Source: Butyrivibrio sp.
GTDB lineage: Bacteria; Bacillota; Clostridia; Lachnospirales; Lachnospiraceae
Direction of reading: 5' to 3'
DNA length: 64,000 nucleotides
NCBI RefSeq assembly: GCF_015056685.1
Contig: NZ_SVFW01000006.1
Coordinates: 62,001 to 126,000 of the forward strand
Part shown: piece after piece, positions 8,426-16,129 of the stretch
Layout of the letters: every line of letters begins with the position of its first letter
Numbering within the stretch: the first letter of the stretch is position 1
The notes under the pieces: generated by a model
Database searches by the model: none
The model's input: only the letters and a program-made list of their open reading frames with translations
What the model was told of the DNA's origin: nothing
Translations under genes and position numbers: made by a program

Positions 8426-9151
8426 ATGCAAACTTGTATTGATATTCATTGTCATGTAATGCCTGGAGTTGATGATGGTTCACCGGATATGGAAACGAGC
8501 CTGAAAATGCTGCAGATAGCTGAAAAGGATGGCATTGTGGCCATGATCCTGACGCCGCATCATAAGCCTATGCATCATAATGTAAGCCCTGCCCACAACG
8601 CATCTTACAAAGATTCTCTTAAAAGCAAAGCCAAAGATCTTGGATTAAAAATAAAGCTTTATTCCGGAAACGAAATATATTACAGCGAAAAGGTTCTTGA
8701 AGAGCTCGAAGAGGGTAAGATATGTACTCTGGCTGGATCTGATTATGTCCTTGTTGAGTTTCATCCAACCAATCCCTATAAAGCGATTCATAATGCAGTT
8801 TATCAGTTACTTGGAGCGGGATATATTCCTATTATTGCCCATGTTGAAAGATACAGCGACATAGTATCGCATCCATCCTATGTAGAAGAACTCATAGGTA
8901 TGGGGTGCTATATACAGGTGAATGCTTCCAGTGTAATGGGTAAATATGGTTTTGGTATAGCTCATTTTACTAAGAAGTTATTGAAAAAACATCTGGTCCA
9001 TTTTGTGGCCACTGATGCACACGATACAAACAAAAGGGCGCCGCATTTACAGGACTGCAGGAACTATGTGGATAAGAAAATAGGCGCTGATTATGGTCAA
9101 AAGATTTTTTGCGATAATCCATTAAGCGTTTTAAAAAATGAAGTGATATAA
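8426..9151 (+). CDS. PHP-type tyrosine-protein phosphatase (CpsB/YwqE-like)
   Basis: A 241-residue metal-dependent phosphatase of the PHP superfamily. The metal ligands are visible as IHCHVMPGVDDG (about 7-18), TPHH (about 43-46), AHVERY and ATDAHD. In Gram-positive polysaccharide operons this enzyme dephosphorylates the tyrosine cluster of the partner BY-kinase, whose gene lies two genes downstream. First gene of the operon. Length and motifs match CpsB, CapC and YwqE. Confidence 0.9.
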   Translation: MQTCIDIHCHVMPGVDDGSPDMETSLKMLQIAEKDGIVAMILTPHHKPMHHNVSPAHNASYKDSLKSKAKDLGLKIKLYSGNEIYYSEKVLEELEEGKICTLAGSDYVLVEFHPTNPYKAIHNAVYQLLGAGYIPIIAHVERYSDIVSHPSYVEELIGMGCYIQVNASSVMGKYGFGIAHFTKKLLKKHLVHFVATDAHDTNKRAPHLQDCRNYVDKKIGADYGQKIFCDNPLSVLKNEVI

Positions 9152-9189
9152 ACTGTGCAGCTGATAACAAGTATCAGGGGAGATTTAGT

Positions 9190-9918
9190 GTGAACAAGAG
9201 AGATGACATCATCGAAATTAATCTTGGGGAATTGTTTGCAATCCTTTTGGGGAGAGCTTTTGTGATCATAACCGCCGGAATCTTTTTTGCCCTGGCGGGA
9301 CTGTTCGTCAGCAAATTTGTGCTTCACCCTGTATATGAATCGACAACCAAGATTTATATCCTGAACAAAGAAGAAAACCAGACAGTTACGTATTCTGATG
9401 TGCAGATATCCACACAGCTCACACAGGACTACGCTGAACTTATAAAGAGCAGATATGTTTTGGAAGAGGTTATCCAAAGGCTCAATCTGATAGAGATGGA
9501 TTATAAAGACCTCTCAGATGTTTTAAAGGTTGATACACCTTCTGACACCAGAATTGTTGCAATTACAGTAAGAGACGAAGATCCTCTGATGGCAATGAAG
9601 ATTGCAAACTGTATCCGTGAAGTTGCAAGTGAACATATCACAAACGTTATGGATATTGACGCCATCAATGTGGCAGAGACAGCCAATGTTCCCACAGAAA
9701 AGGCAAGCCCCAGCGTAGGCAGATGGACAGTTTTTTCAGGATTTATCGGAGCGGTTATAGTAGCGTTTTTTGTAATACTTGGTTACCTTCTTGATGACAC
9801 AATAAAGAGCAATGACGATGTGGAGAGATATCTTGGACTTAGTACACTGGCGCTTGTTCCACTGACTTTAGAGGAACAGGATAAAAAGAAAAATAAGAAA
9901 AAAGCAAAGAAGAAGTAA
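9190..9918 (+). CDS. Polysaccharide chain-length protein (Wzz/CpsC-like)
   Basis: A 242-residue membrane adaptor with two transmembrane segments (about 20-42 and 178-200), an extracytoplasmic domain with a YESTTKIYIL start, and a lysine-rich C-terminal tail. The arrangement fits the CpsC/CapA/YveK type of Wzz co-polymerase, whose second membrane segment contacts and activates the BY-kinase encoded next. The start is GTG at 9190, supported by AGGGGAGA seven bases upstream. The ORF ends 11 bases before the kinase start. Confidence 0.88.
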   Translation: MNKRDDIIEINLGELFAILLGRAFVIITAGIFFALAGLFVSKFVLHPVYESTTKIYILNKEENQTVTYSDVQISTQLTQDYAELIKSRYVLEEVIQRLNLIEMDYKDLSDVLKVDTPSDTRIVAITVRDEDPLMAMKIANCIREVASEHITNVMDIDAINVAETANVPTEKASPSVGRWTVFSGFIGAVIVAFFVILGYLLDDTIKSNDDVERYLGLSTLALVPLTLEEQDKKKNKKKAKKK

Positions 9919-9929
9919 ATGGGGGATTT

Positions 9930-10754
9930 ATGCAGAACGCGAAGCTTCATTTTAGCCAGTCAGAGAATAATTATCAGATAAAAGAAGCCTATAAGACCTT
10001 GCGAAGCAATATTGAGTTCAGCGGCCAGAATGTGAGGATCATCTCAGTTACCAGCTGTACTCCCGGTGAAGGGAAGACAACTGTAGCCATGGCTCTTGCA
10101 AGAGCCTTTGCTGAGGCAGGTAAAAAGACTATTTTGGTTGACGCGGATATGAGAAAGTCAGTCCTTGTGGGAAGATACAGGACAGGTTCTGTTAGACTTG
10201 GACTTACTCATTGTCTTGTTGGAAGAGAGAGACTTTCAAGTGTTATCTGTGAGACGGATACGCCCAATCTTTACGTTGTATTTAGTGGACCTGTTCCGCC
10301 GAACCCCAGTGAGCTTTTGGGCGGAAGAATCTTTGAAAAGGTCCTTGAGAATATGAAGCAGGTCTTTGACTATGTGATCATAGACACGCCGCCCCTTGGA
10401 AGCGTTATTGATGCGGCAGTTGTCTCGAAGCAATGCGATGGCACTGTAATGGTGATCGAGAGCAATTCCATAAGTTATAGATTTGCCCAAAGGGTAAAAG
10501 ACCAGCTGGATAAAGCAGGGGCAAAGATTCTTGGAGTTGTACTTAATAAAGTTGATATTTCAGGAAAAGGCTACTACGGCCACTATGGAAATTATTACGG
10601 CAAATACTACGGCAAGTATTATGGCAAATACTATGGAAACGGAGAGGATACAGCTGACAAGCAGGTTCGCCCAAAGGCAGCAGAACCGGCACCTCCGGAC
10701 GATGATGACCTTGATGAACTTAACTATCTTGCCGGAGTTACAAGAAAAGACTGA
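9930..10754 (+). CDS. BY-type tyrosine kinase (CpsD/YwqD-like)
   Basis: A 274-residue cytoplasmic kinase of the MinD-like P-loop family. Walker A is TPGEGKTT (about 44-51), Walker A' is LVDADMRKS and Walker B is VIIDTPPLG. The C-terminus has a dense tyrosine cluster (GYYGHYGNYYGKYYGKYYG), the usual autophosphorylation site, followed by an acidic tail. It works with the upstream Wzz-like activator and is reversed by the PHP phosphatase, controlling polysaccharide chain length and export. The cluster is a small in-frame tandem repeat (YYGK units), so its length may vary between strains. Confidence 0.92.
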   Translation: MQNAKLHFSQSENNYQIKEAYKTLRSNIEFSGQNVRIISVTSCTPGEGKTTVAMALARAFAEAGKKTILVDADMRKSVLVGRYRTGSVRLGLTHCLVGRERLSSVICETDTPNLYVVFSGPVPPNPSELLGGRIFEKVLENMKQVFDYVIIDTPPLGSVIDAAVVSKQCDGTVMVIESNSISYRFAQRVKDQLDKAGAKILGVVLNKVDISGKGYYGHYGNYYGKYYGKYYGKYYGNGEDTADKQVRPKAAEPAPPDDDDLDELNYLAGVTRKD

Positions 10755-10772
10755 TTTTATGGGGAGATGCAG

Positions 10773-11246
10773 GTGAAAGGAAACATTTTAGGTATTTTTT
10801 TTACCATATTAAGCGGGGTTCTGATAGCACTTATAGTGCTTGCTTATGGAAGAAGCGACAGGATGGCACCGGAGTTCAGATTCTCAGCCCTTAATCTGAC
10901 TTACGACTCCGAGACTACAGACAAAGACTTGCTAGTTGGCATAAATGCGTATGATTCCAGAGATGGAGATCTTACACAGAGAATTGTAGTTGAGAAGGTG
11001 GTGCTCAACAGGGATGCCGGAACAGCGGTTGTGTACTATGCTGTTGCGGACTATAGCGGGAATGTGACAAAACAGTCCAGAGTATTTCCGGCAGATATAA
11101 AAGATATTGATAACAATGGAGATGCTGTGGATGTTATGGAGGATGGTCTTTTCCCTGATATGTTATCGGGCGATAAGATGGAAGCCGGCGAAGAAAGCAG
11201 TGAGGGGGATTCTTTAGCGGGGGCATCAACAGAAACTGAAAACTAG
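10773..11246 (+). CDS. Membrane-anchored protein with an Ig-like domain
   Basis: A protein of about 157 residues with an N-terminal membrane anchor (ILGIFFTILSGVLIALIVLAYG) and an extracytoplasmic domain (FSALNLTYDSETTDKDLLVGINAYDSRDGDLTQRIVVEKV...AVADYSGNVTKQSR). Its pattern of YDSRDGDLT, V.Y.AVADYSGN and a following R resembles bacterial Ig-like domains of the DUF5011/HYR group. The tail is acidic. The GTG at 10773 is the better start, because GGGGAG ends just before the ATG at 10767, which leaves no spacing for that codon. Fourth gene of the operon; role unknown, perhaps scaffold for export. Confidence 0.7.
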   Translation: MKGNILGIFFTILSGVLIALIVLAYGRSDRMAPEFRFSALNLTYDSETTDKDLLVGINAYDSRDGDLTQRIVVEKVVLNRDAGTAVVYYAVADYSGNVTKQSRVFPADIKDIDNNGDAVDVMEDGLFPDMLSGDKMEAGEESSEGDSLAGASTETEN

Positions 11247-11258
11247 GAGCGATAGCAA

Positions 11259-12317
11259 ATGCGAGGAGCAGGAAAGGTTTTTCTCATAATCTGGGCTGTG
11301 CTTATGACCATTACTACACTTGGTCTTGCCGGATTTGAGGCAATGAGAATACTTGGAAAATCGAATCTTGACTCTAAATCTGCGACGTCAACACCAATGA
11401 TGGCGCAGACGGATATGTCTGTCTCTGAAAGCACAGATGCTTACTGGGAAGAAGATTGGGTACCTTACAACGGAAATGTCTATGATTACAACGATGACAT
11501 AATAACTTTTTTGATAATGGGAATCGACAAGGACGACGAAACTGTGGTCAAGGTTGCGGAAGGAACTGATGGAGGCCAGGCGGATGCACTGTTTCTTTTG
11601 GTACTAAATCCTCGTGACCAGTCCATAAAAGTAATTGGAATCAACAGAAACAGCATGACCGATATAGATGTTTACGATGAATATGGAAGATATATGACTA
11701 CTGTTATAGCTCAGATCGCGACCCAGCATGGCTTTGGAGACGGCATGGAAGAGAGCTGTAACTATCAGGTCAAAGCTGTTTCAAATATGTTTTACCAGCT
11801 CCCGATACATGGTTATGCGGCCATAAACATGAGCGCCATCCCAACTATAAATGATCAGGTTGGAGGTGTAGATGTAACAGTTCTGGAGGACCTTACCAAA
11901 TGGGATAAAACGCTGAAGGAGGGGGCTCAGGTCCATCTGGAAGGCGACAGTGCTTTTTACTATGTTAAAGCAAGAGATGTACATGTCTTTGGCTCCAATG
12001 AAAACAGGCTTGAGAGGCAGAGGCAGTATCTTGAAGGATTTATAGAAGCTGCAAGAGAGACCACGAAAGAGAATAACAACGCGGCAGTGGATCTCTTTAC
12101 AGCCATAAGCAGCAAAATGGTTACCAATATAAGTGCAGATGAAATAAGCTATCTGGCACCATATATTTCTTCATTCAGTTTTAGCTCTGATGACATTATT
12201 ACCATAAAGGGCGAAAACGTGAAAAATGGAAAGTTTGAAGAGTTTTATGTGGATGATGATGACCTGTACAAAACAATATTAGAAGTTTTTTATGAAAAAG
12301 TTGATGTTGTGGGCTAA
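11259..12317 (+). CDS. LytR-CpsA-Psr (LCP) family protein
   Basis: A 352-residue membrane protein with one N-terminal transmembrane segment (about 5-30) and an extracellular LCP domain (about 80-265). The core contains GGQADALFLLVLNP, VIGINRNSMTDI, the GYAAINMSAIPTINDQVGGVDV stretch and YVKARDVHVFGSNENRLERQRQYL, matching the arginine and aspartate pattern that binds polyprenyl pyrophosphate. LCP proteins join polysaccharides to peptidoglycan, so the product made here is probably wall-linked. RBS AGGAG lies upstream of the ATG. Confidence 0.9.
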   Translation: MRGAGKVFLIIWAVLMTITTLGLAGFEAMRILGKSNLDSKSATSTPMMAQTDMSVSESTDAYWEEDWVPYNGNVYDYNDDIITFLIMGIDKDDETVVKVAEGTDGGQADALFLLVLNPRDQSIKVIGINRNSMTDIDVYDEYGRYMTTVIAQIATQHGFGDGMEESCNYQVKAVSNMFYQLPIHGYAAINMSAIPTINDQVGGVDVTVLEDLTKWDKTLKEGAQVHLEGDSAFYYVKARDVHVFGSNENRLERQRQYLEGFIEAARETTKENNNAAVDLFTAISSKMVTNISADEISYLAPYISSFSFSSDDIITIKGENVKNGKFEEFYVDDDDLYKTILEVFYEKVDVVG

Positions 12318-12321
12318 ATAA

Positions 12322-13083
12322 ATGGATAAAACTAGACGATATATAGTTAGGAAAGCTCTTATAAGTCTTTTTTTGACAATTCTTTTTCTGTTTATGCTTG
12401 CAGGATGTGGTCAAAAAGAGGAAATTGTCAGTACTTCAGAAGAAGGCGGACCGATCATTGATTTCGAAAAATTAAAAAAGGAGAACGGAGATATATTTGC
12501 ATGGATATATGTTCCGGGAACGCCGATCAATGGTCCAATCCTTCAAAATGCAGATGGTGATGACAGTTTTTACGCAAGTCATAATGTGGCAAAAGAACCG
12601 GATGCAAAAGGGTGCTTTTACATAGAAGCCGCTAATATGGCAAATATGTGCGATTTTAATGAAGTTGTCCACGGGGTACCGACGGAGGAGCTTAGTAAGT
12701 TCCTTGACAGGAGCTATTTTGAAGAGCAGCAGTACATACATGTATATATGGAGGGAAATGCCCTCATTTATTACATAATGGCTGCTTATACAAGAGAGAA
12801 TACAAGACTCTTGGAACAATATGACTTTTCCTATGCGTCAGGGTGCCAGCAGTTTATTGATGAGATTTATTCCGGCAGGACCATGAACAAGAATATAAGG
12901 TCAGGATGGGAGACGGGCCTTGAGCCCAGCCATTTTCTTTTGACACTTACATCGGATGACAGCGACAGGCAAATTGTGGTAATCGGGTGTCTTGTTGGAG
13001 ATGCGGCAGGAAAGATTGACAGAGAAATCGACTGGGGAGATCCGGAAGAGGACTTTTCCACAATAGGTTGGAGCAAGCCTTAA
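12322..13083 (+). CDS. Sortase B-like lipoprotein lacking the catalytic Cys
   Basis: A 253-residue lipoprotein (lipobox FMLAGC, Cys about 29). The rest follows the class B sortase layout: FAWIYVPGTPINGPILQ, then DDSFYASHN...KGCFYIEA, a helix region (LSKFLDRSYF) and a beta strand with HVYMEGNALIYYIMAAYTRE. The usual YGHN is replaced by VVHGV, and the usual LSTC catalytic strand reads LLTLTSDDSDRQIVVIGCLV, with no Cys at the active position; the Arg of DRQIVV is kept. It starts five bases after the LCP stop, probably by coupling, because no strong ribosome binding site is visible. Probably a non-catalytic sortase relative that binds a partner. Confidence 0.75.
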   Translation: MDKTRRYIVRKALISLFLTILFLFMLAGCGQKEEIVSTSEEGGPIIDFEKLKKENGDIFAWIYVPGTPINGPILQNADGDDSFYASHNVAKEPDAKGCFYIEAANMANMCDFNEVVHGVPTEELSKFLDRSYFEEQQYIHVYMEGNALIYYIMAAYTRENTRLLEQYDFSYASGCQQFIDEIYSGRTMNKNIRSGWETGLEPSHFLLTLTSDDSDRQIVVIGCLVGDAAGKIDREIDWGDPEEDFSTIGWSKP

Positions 13084-13170
13084 AATGGCCAAAGAGCCAC
13101 AGCTGGAGGGATCCAGATCAGATATAGATGGCTAAGTTGTGTTTTTGAAATTGTATGGAGGCAAATTATT

Positions 13171-14109
13171 ATGAAGAAAATTCTTGCTCTCACAGTTGCA
13201 GGTGTTTTGCTTGCATGTTCATCACTAAGTGTGTGTGCAGCAGACGGTACCACCAATACGGGATCAAACAGTGTTACTACAGATGATCTGATGAAGCAGA
13301 TTGAAGAACTGCAGACAAAGCTTGAAAGTGCAATTAAAGAAAGTGAAACAAGCACCAGTGAGCAGGTTACAACTCTTAGGGAGAGCGTGGCTACTTTGAG
13401 AGAGAATGTTGTAACTTTGCAGGAAAAAATACAGACTCTTAAAGAAGAAATAGCTACTCTTGAAAGCAGTGAGAATGCTAATACCGAAAAAATTGAGGAA
13501 CTCACCACGAAGATGACTGAGTATGAAGATGCCCTTGAGTCATATGAAGAGCAGCTATATGTAAACACTGCTCAGCTTGCAAGCCTTACTACTCAGGTTC
13601 AGAATCTTGCCAATGCGATTAATGCAGGCGGCGGAAAGAGCTCAGGCTCATCAGGTTCATCAGGAGGCTCAGGCGGAGGCGGAGGAAGTTCCTCATCTGC
13701 TAACGATTTTTATAAGAGAAATAATATAATCGGTTATGGTTCTACAATTGTTGGACAGGGCGGTCACGTTGAGATCAACGGTGGAAAGAGTAATGTAACA
13801 TTTGTTCTTACTCCTGCTACAGGCGGACAGCTCACAGCAGCAACTAATTTCTCATCAGGACTTGGTGGAGAACTTCTTAATGTAGTTACTACAAGTTCTC
13901 CGGGGGCTTCATTTAAAACTGCAAAGGTTAATTTCTACGTAAGTGGAGTAAGTGCAGGCGACAACATCGCAGTATATCAGCTTCAGGGAAGTAAGTGGGT
14001 TCAGCTTCCTGTAGTTGAGACCAGAAAAGATCATGTTATTGTCAACATGACAAGACACGGCACAGTGGCATTTATAAGAGTTCCTGTTCTTGCATACGCA
14101 ACGAACTGA
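13171..14109 (+). CDS. Secreted coiled-coil protein of the polysaccharide operon
   Basis: A 312-residue secreted protein. The signal peptide (MKKILALTVAGVLLACSSLSVCAAD) has both a signal-peptidase I AXA-like end and a weak lipobox-like LLAC, so the anchoring is unclear. A heptad-type coiled coil (about 40-140) carries imperfect TTLRES/ATLREN/VTLQEK/QTLKEE repeats. A Gly/Ser linker (GGGKSSGSSGSSGGSGGGGGSS) leads to a C-terminal domain of about 120 residues, YKRNNIIGYGSTIVGQGGHVEINGG to VAFIRVPVLA. Ribosome binding site GGAGG. Position between the sortase-like gene and the sugar transferase suggests an envelope role. I do not recognise the C-terminal domain. Confidence 0.75.
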   Translation: MKKILALTVAGVLLACSSLSVCAADGTTNTGSNSVTTDDLMKQIEELQTKLESAIKESETSTSEQVTTLRESVATLRENVVTLQEKIQTLKEEIATLESSENANTEKIEELTTKMTEYEDALESYEEQLYVNTAQLASLTTQVQNLANAINAGGGKSSGSSGSSGGSGGGGGSSSSANDFYKRNNIIGYGSTIVGQGGHVEINGGKSNVTFVLTPATGGQLTAATNFSSGLGGELLNVVTTSSPGASFKTAKVNFYVSGVSAGDNIAVYQLQGSKWVQLPVVETRKDHVIVNMTRHGTVAFIRVPVLAYATN

Positions 14110-14153
14110 TAAAGGATTAAGCTGTCATTTTTGACCTATGAGGGGGCTAATTT

Positions 14154-14855
14154 ATGGCAAAGGCTGCTACAGTACCGGTAAGAGTCGAAAAAGTTCTGGC
14201 CGGGCGAAAGATAATTGAGCTTAATTATCAGGAAATATATGATCATAAGCCCAACATTTATAAGTGGATAAAAAGGGTGTTTGATATAGTCGCATCAAGC
14301 GTCGCGATTATCATTCTCTCGCCCATATTTATAATGACAGCTCTGGCTATCTTTTTGGAGGATGGCGGTCCTGTTTTCTTTACCCAGCAAAGAGCGGGTA
14401 AAGACATGAAGAGCTTCAAAATATATAAGTTCAGAAGTATGTACAAAAATGCTGAGGCTCAGTTTGAGAGAATGCAGGCACAGAATGAACAGACAGGTCA
14501 TGCTTTTAAAATCAAGAATGATCCAAGAGTTACCCACGTGGGGAAGTTCATAAGGCGCTACTCTATAGATGAACTTCCACAGCTTTTTAACATCATAAAG
14601 GGCGACATGAGCATTGTAGGACCAAGGCCAATACTTACATCTCAGATGGAGGCATGCAATGCTTACGAGAAACAGCGAACCATCGTAAAGCCCGGACTTA
14701 CCTGCTACTGGCAGGTATGTGGGAGAGCCAAGATCAAATGGGATAAGTGGGTTGAACTTGATCTTCAGTATATTCAGGATATGAGCATTGCAAAAGACAT
14801 AGAGCTAATTTTCCGTACATTTCCGGCAATCTTCGGCCAGGACGGAGCGTACTAA
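14154..14855 (+). CDS. Polyprenyl-phosphate sugar-1-phosphate transferase (priming)
   Basis: A 233-residue bacterial sugar transferase. One membrane segment (about 44-64) is followed by the catalytic domain with the family signatures KSFKIYKFRSMYKNAE, KNDPRVTHVGKFIRRYSIDELPQLFNIIKGDMSIVGPRPIL and PGLTCYWQVCGRAKIKWDKWVELDLQYI. It lacks the long N-terminal membrane domain of WbaP, so it is the short CpsE/PglC-like form. It moves a sugar phosphate onto undecaprenyl phosphate to start repeat-unit assembly. It is the last gene of the operon and the only glycosyl-transferring enzyme in it. ATG after GAGGGGG. Confidence 0.9.
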   Translation: MAKAATVPVRVEKVLAGRKIIELNYQEIYDHKPNIYKWIKRVFDIVASSVAIIILSPIFIMTALAIFLEDGGPVFFTQQRAGKDMKSFKIYKFRSMYKNAEAQFERMQAQNEQTGHAFKIKNDPRVTHVGKFIRRYSIDELPQLFNIIKGDMSIVGPRPILTSQMEACNAYEKQRTIVKPGLTCYWQVCGRAKIKWDKWVELDLQYIQDMSIAKDIELIFRTFPAIFGQDGAY

Positions 14856-14866
14856 AAAAGTAGAAT

Positions 14867-14900
14867 GGGCCTACACAGATAGATTGTGTAGGTCTTTTTT
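14867..14900 (+). terminator. Terminator of the polysaccharide operon
   Basis: GCCTACACA (14869-14877) pairs with TGTGTAGGT (14885-14893), followed by TTTTTT (14895-14900). The T-run is also the start of a 22-bp direct repeat that recurs at 15974-15995, on the far side of repeat element 2. Confidence 0.88.
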
Positions 14901-14916
14901 ATTGTGATTTAAGAAA
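14895..14916 (+). repeat. 22-bp direct repeat, left copy flanking element 2
   Basis: TTTTTTATTGTGATTTAAGAAA occurs here and, without a mismatch, at 15974-15995. The pair brackets repeat element 2 almost exactly. It could be a target-site duplication or a recombination footprint. Confidence 0.8.
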
Positions 14917-15163
14917 TGTATTCCTGTGTATAAACGTAAGTATTGCGCTTACGTACGCCACCATTGACTGAACCTGAGAATAACGCCGTCTATACCTCGC
15001 CGACGGTGAGGATGATGGGAACAGTAGTTAGATTCATGCACCGTCGGATTCAGCATTATAGCGTTTTCCTCAGAACCCGTCAATGGCTAGCACCTGGCGG
15101 TGTGGCTGGGAATTATTGCCTCGGGATCCAATTCCGAGAACAGTAGGGGGTACTTTCTATCTA

Positions 15164-15350
15164 CGGGTAATTTTTTAATTTTCTGACCTTTTGCCCGTAT
15201 TTTCATAGTATCCATGGGCAATATTTAATTTTCTCTGCCTTTTACCCGAGTTATCAAACAATCATTGGGTAAATCTATCATTATTTTCATATTTACCCAA
15301 GCTTATTCAATAATTCTCGGGTAAAAATCATCTCTTTTATTTCTTTACCC
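15164..15350. repeat. GGGTAAA/TTTACCC alternating array of element 2
   Basis: Eight alternating copies: CGGGTAA 15164, TTGCCCG 15191, TGGGCAA 15215, TTTACCCGAG 15241, TGGGTAAA 15266, TTTACCCAAG 15292, CTCGGGTAAA 15316, TTTACCC 15344. Same-orientation spacing is about 50-53 bp. The array is closely related to those of elements 1 and 3. Confidence 0.9.
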
Positions 15351-15355
15351 TCGCG

Positions 15356-15621
15356 TCATGTCGAAAAAGATGTACAAGACATGAATAATAGAATAAATGC
15401 CAGATCTCATGCCAAACGATTCTATTCAAGGCATGAAATTATGAGAAAAATCTGACACAGCATGTCGAATTACAAAACAAAGACATGGTATCTGAGTCAA
15501 AATCACTAACAACATGTCTGAACCACTATACAAAGCATGTAATACTTGCAAAAAATCCTCAAATCATGTCAGAAGCCTATGCACAAGGCATGAAAATCGA
15601 GAAAAATCTCTCGCAGCATGC
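15356..15621. repeat. CATGTC/GACATG alternating array of element 2
   Basis: Eleven copies alternate in orientation: CATGTC 15357, GACATG 15378, CATGCC 15408, GGCATG 15430, CATGTC 15461, GACATG 15482, CATGTC 15513, GCATGT 15535, CATGTC 15565, GGCATG 15587, GCATGC 15616. Same-orientation steps are 51, 53, 52, 52 and about 52 bp. The motif differs from the GGGTAAA array next to it, but the period is the same, and the change occurs without a gap. Confidence 0.88.
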
Positions 15622-15973
15622 TATAGCCAGGTAAATCTTTATGTTTTCAATATCCCAAGTCTCCAGCTGATTCAATTTCAGCCATCTCTACTGTTCTCGG
15701 AGTCAGAGCCAGAGGCAATTGTACCAGCCACACCGCAAGGTGCTTGCCATTGACGTGGTCTGAGGAAAACGCTACAATGCTGCATCCGACTGTGAGATAG
15801 AATCTACTGTTCCCATCATCATCACCGTCGGCGAGGTATAGACGGCGCTTTCCGCAGGTTCAGTCAATGGTGGCGTACGCAGCCGCAATCTAAAATTTTT
15901 AGAGAGTTAGAGAAGTCACTTACGCATATACAAAATGTAAGTATCCTTCGAAAGCTTTGCATCACCTTTATAA

Positions 15974-15995
15974 TTTTTTATTGTGATTTAAGAAA
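15974..15995 (+). repeat. 22-bp direct repeat, right copy flanking element 2
   Basis: An exact second copy of the sequence at 14895-14916. Here the T-run does not follow a hairpin, which suggests that the left copy, part of the operon terminator, is the original. Confidence 0.8.
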
Positions 15996-16031
15996 GTTAT
16001 TTCTTTTTAATGATAGTTAATGTTCATTTAA

Positions 16032-16058
16032 TTGTATTTTTTCGGGGGGGGGTAGACT
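16032..16058 (+). promoter_or_regulatory. Candidate promoter with a G9 tract in its spacer
   Basis: TTGTAT (16032-16037), a 15-base spacer that ends in nine consecutive Gs (16044-16052), and TAGACT (16053-16058). It lies about 70 bases before the surface protein start at 16130. A length change in the G tract would alter the -35/-10 spacing, the classic design for slipped-strand phase variation; two more Gs would give the optimal 17 bp. Confidence 0.45.
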
Positions 16059-16129
16059 AGAAGTGTAACTGTGTGGGATGGCTTTTGATATAAAAAGCCA
16101 GAGGTTCTCTTTGAAAGAGAGGTAAATTG

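Larger units (their letters stand above)
14930..15935. repeat. Repeat element 2: inverted-arm element with two motif arrays
   Basis: Complete arms: left alpha 14961-15086 and beta 15087-15146; right beta 15688-15746 and alpha 15747-15870, in reverse complement. The ends read TGTATAAACGTAAGTATTGCGC on the left and CACTTACGCATATACAAAA (15918-15935) on the right. The core holds a 4-unit GGGTAAA array (15164-15350) followed directly by a GACATG/CATGTC array (15356-15621). A 22-bp direct repeat flanks the element. It separates the polysaccharide operon from a surface protein gene. No coding sequence is supported inside. Confidence 0.88.

Noticed and set aside
15514..15753. 79-codon open frame in the GACATG array of element 2
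   Set aside because: It consists of array spacers and the beta module, with no coding signal.
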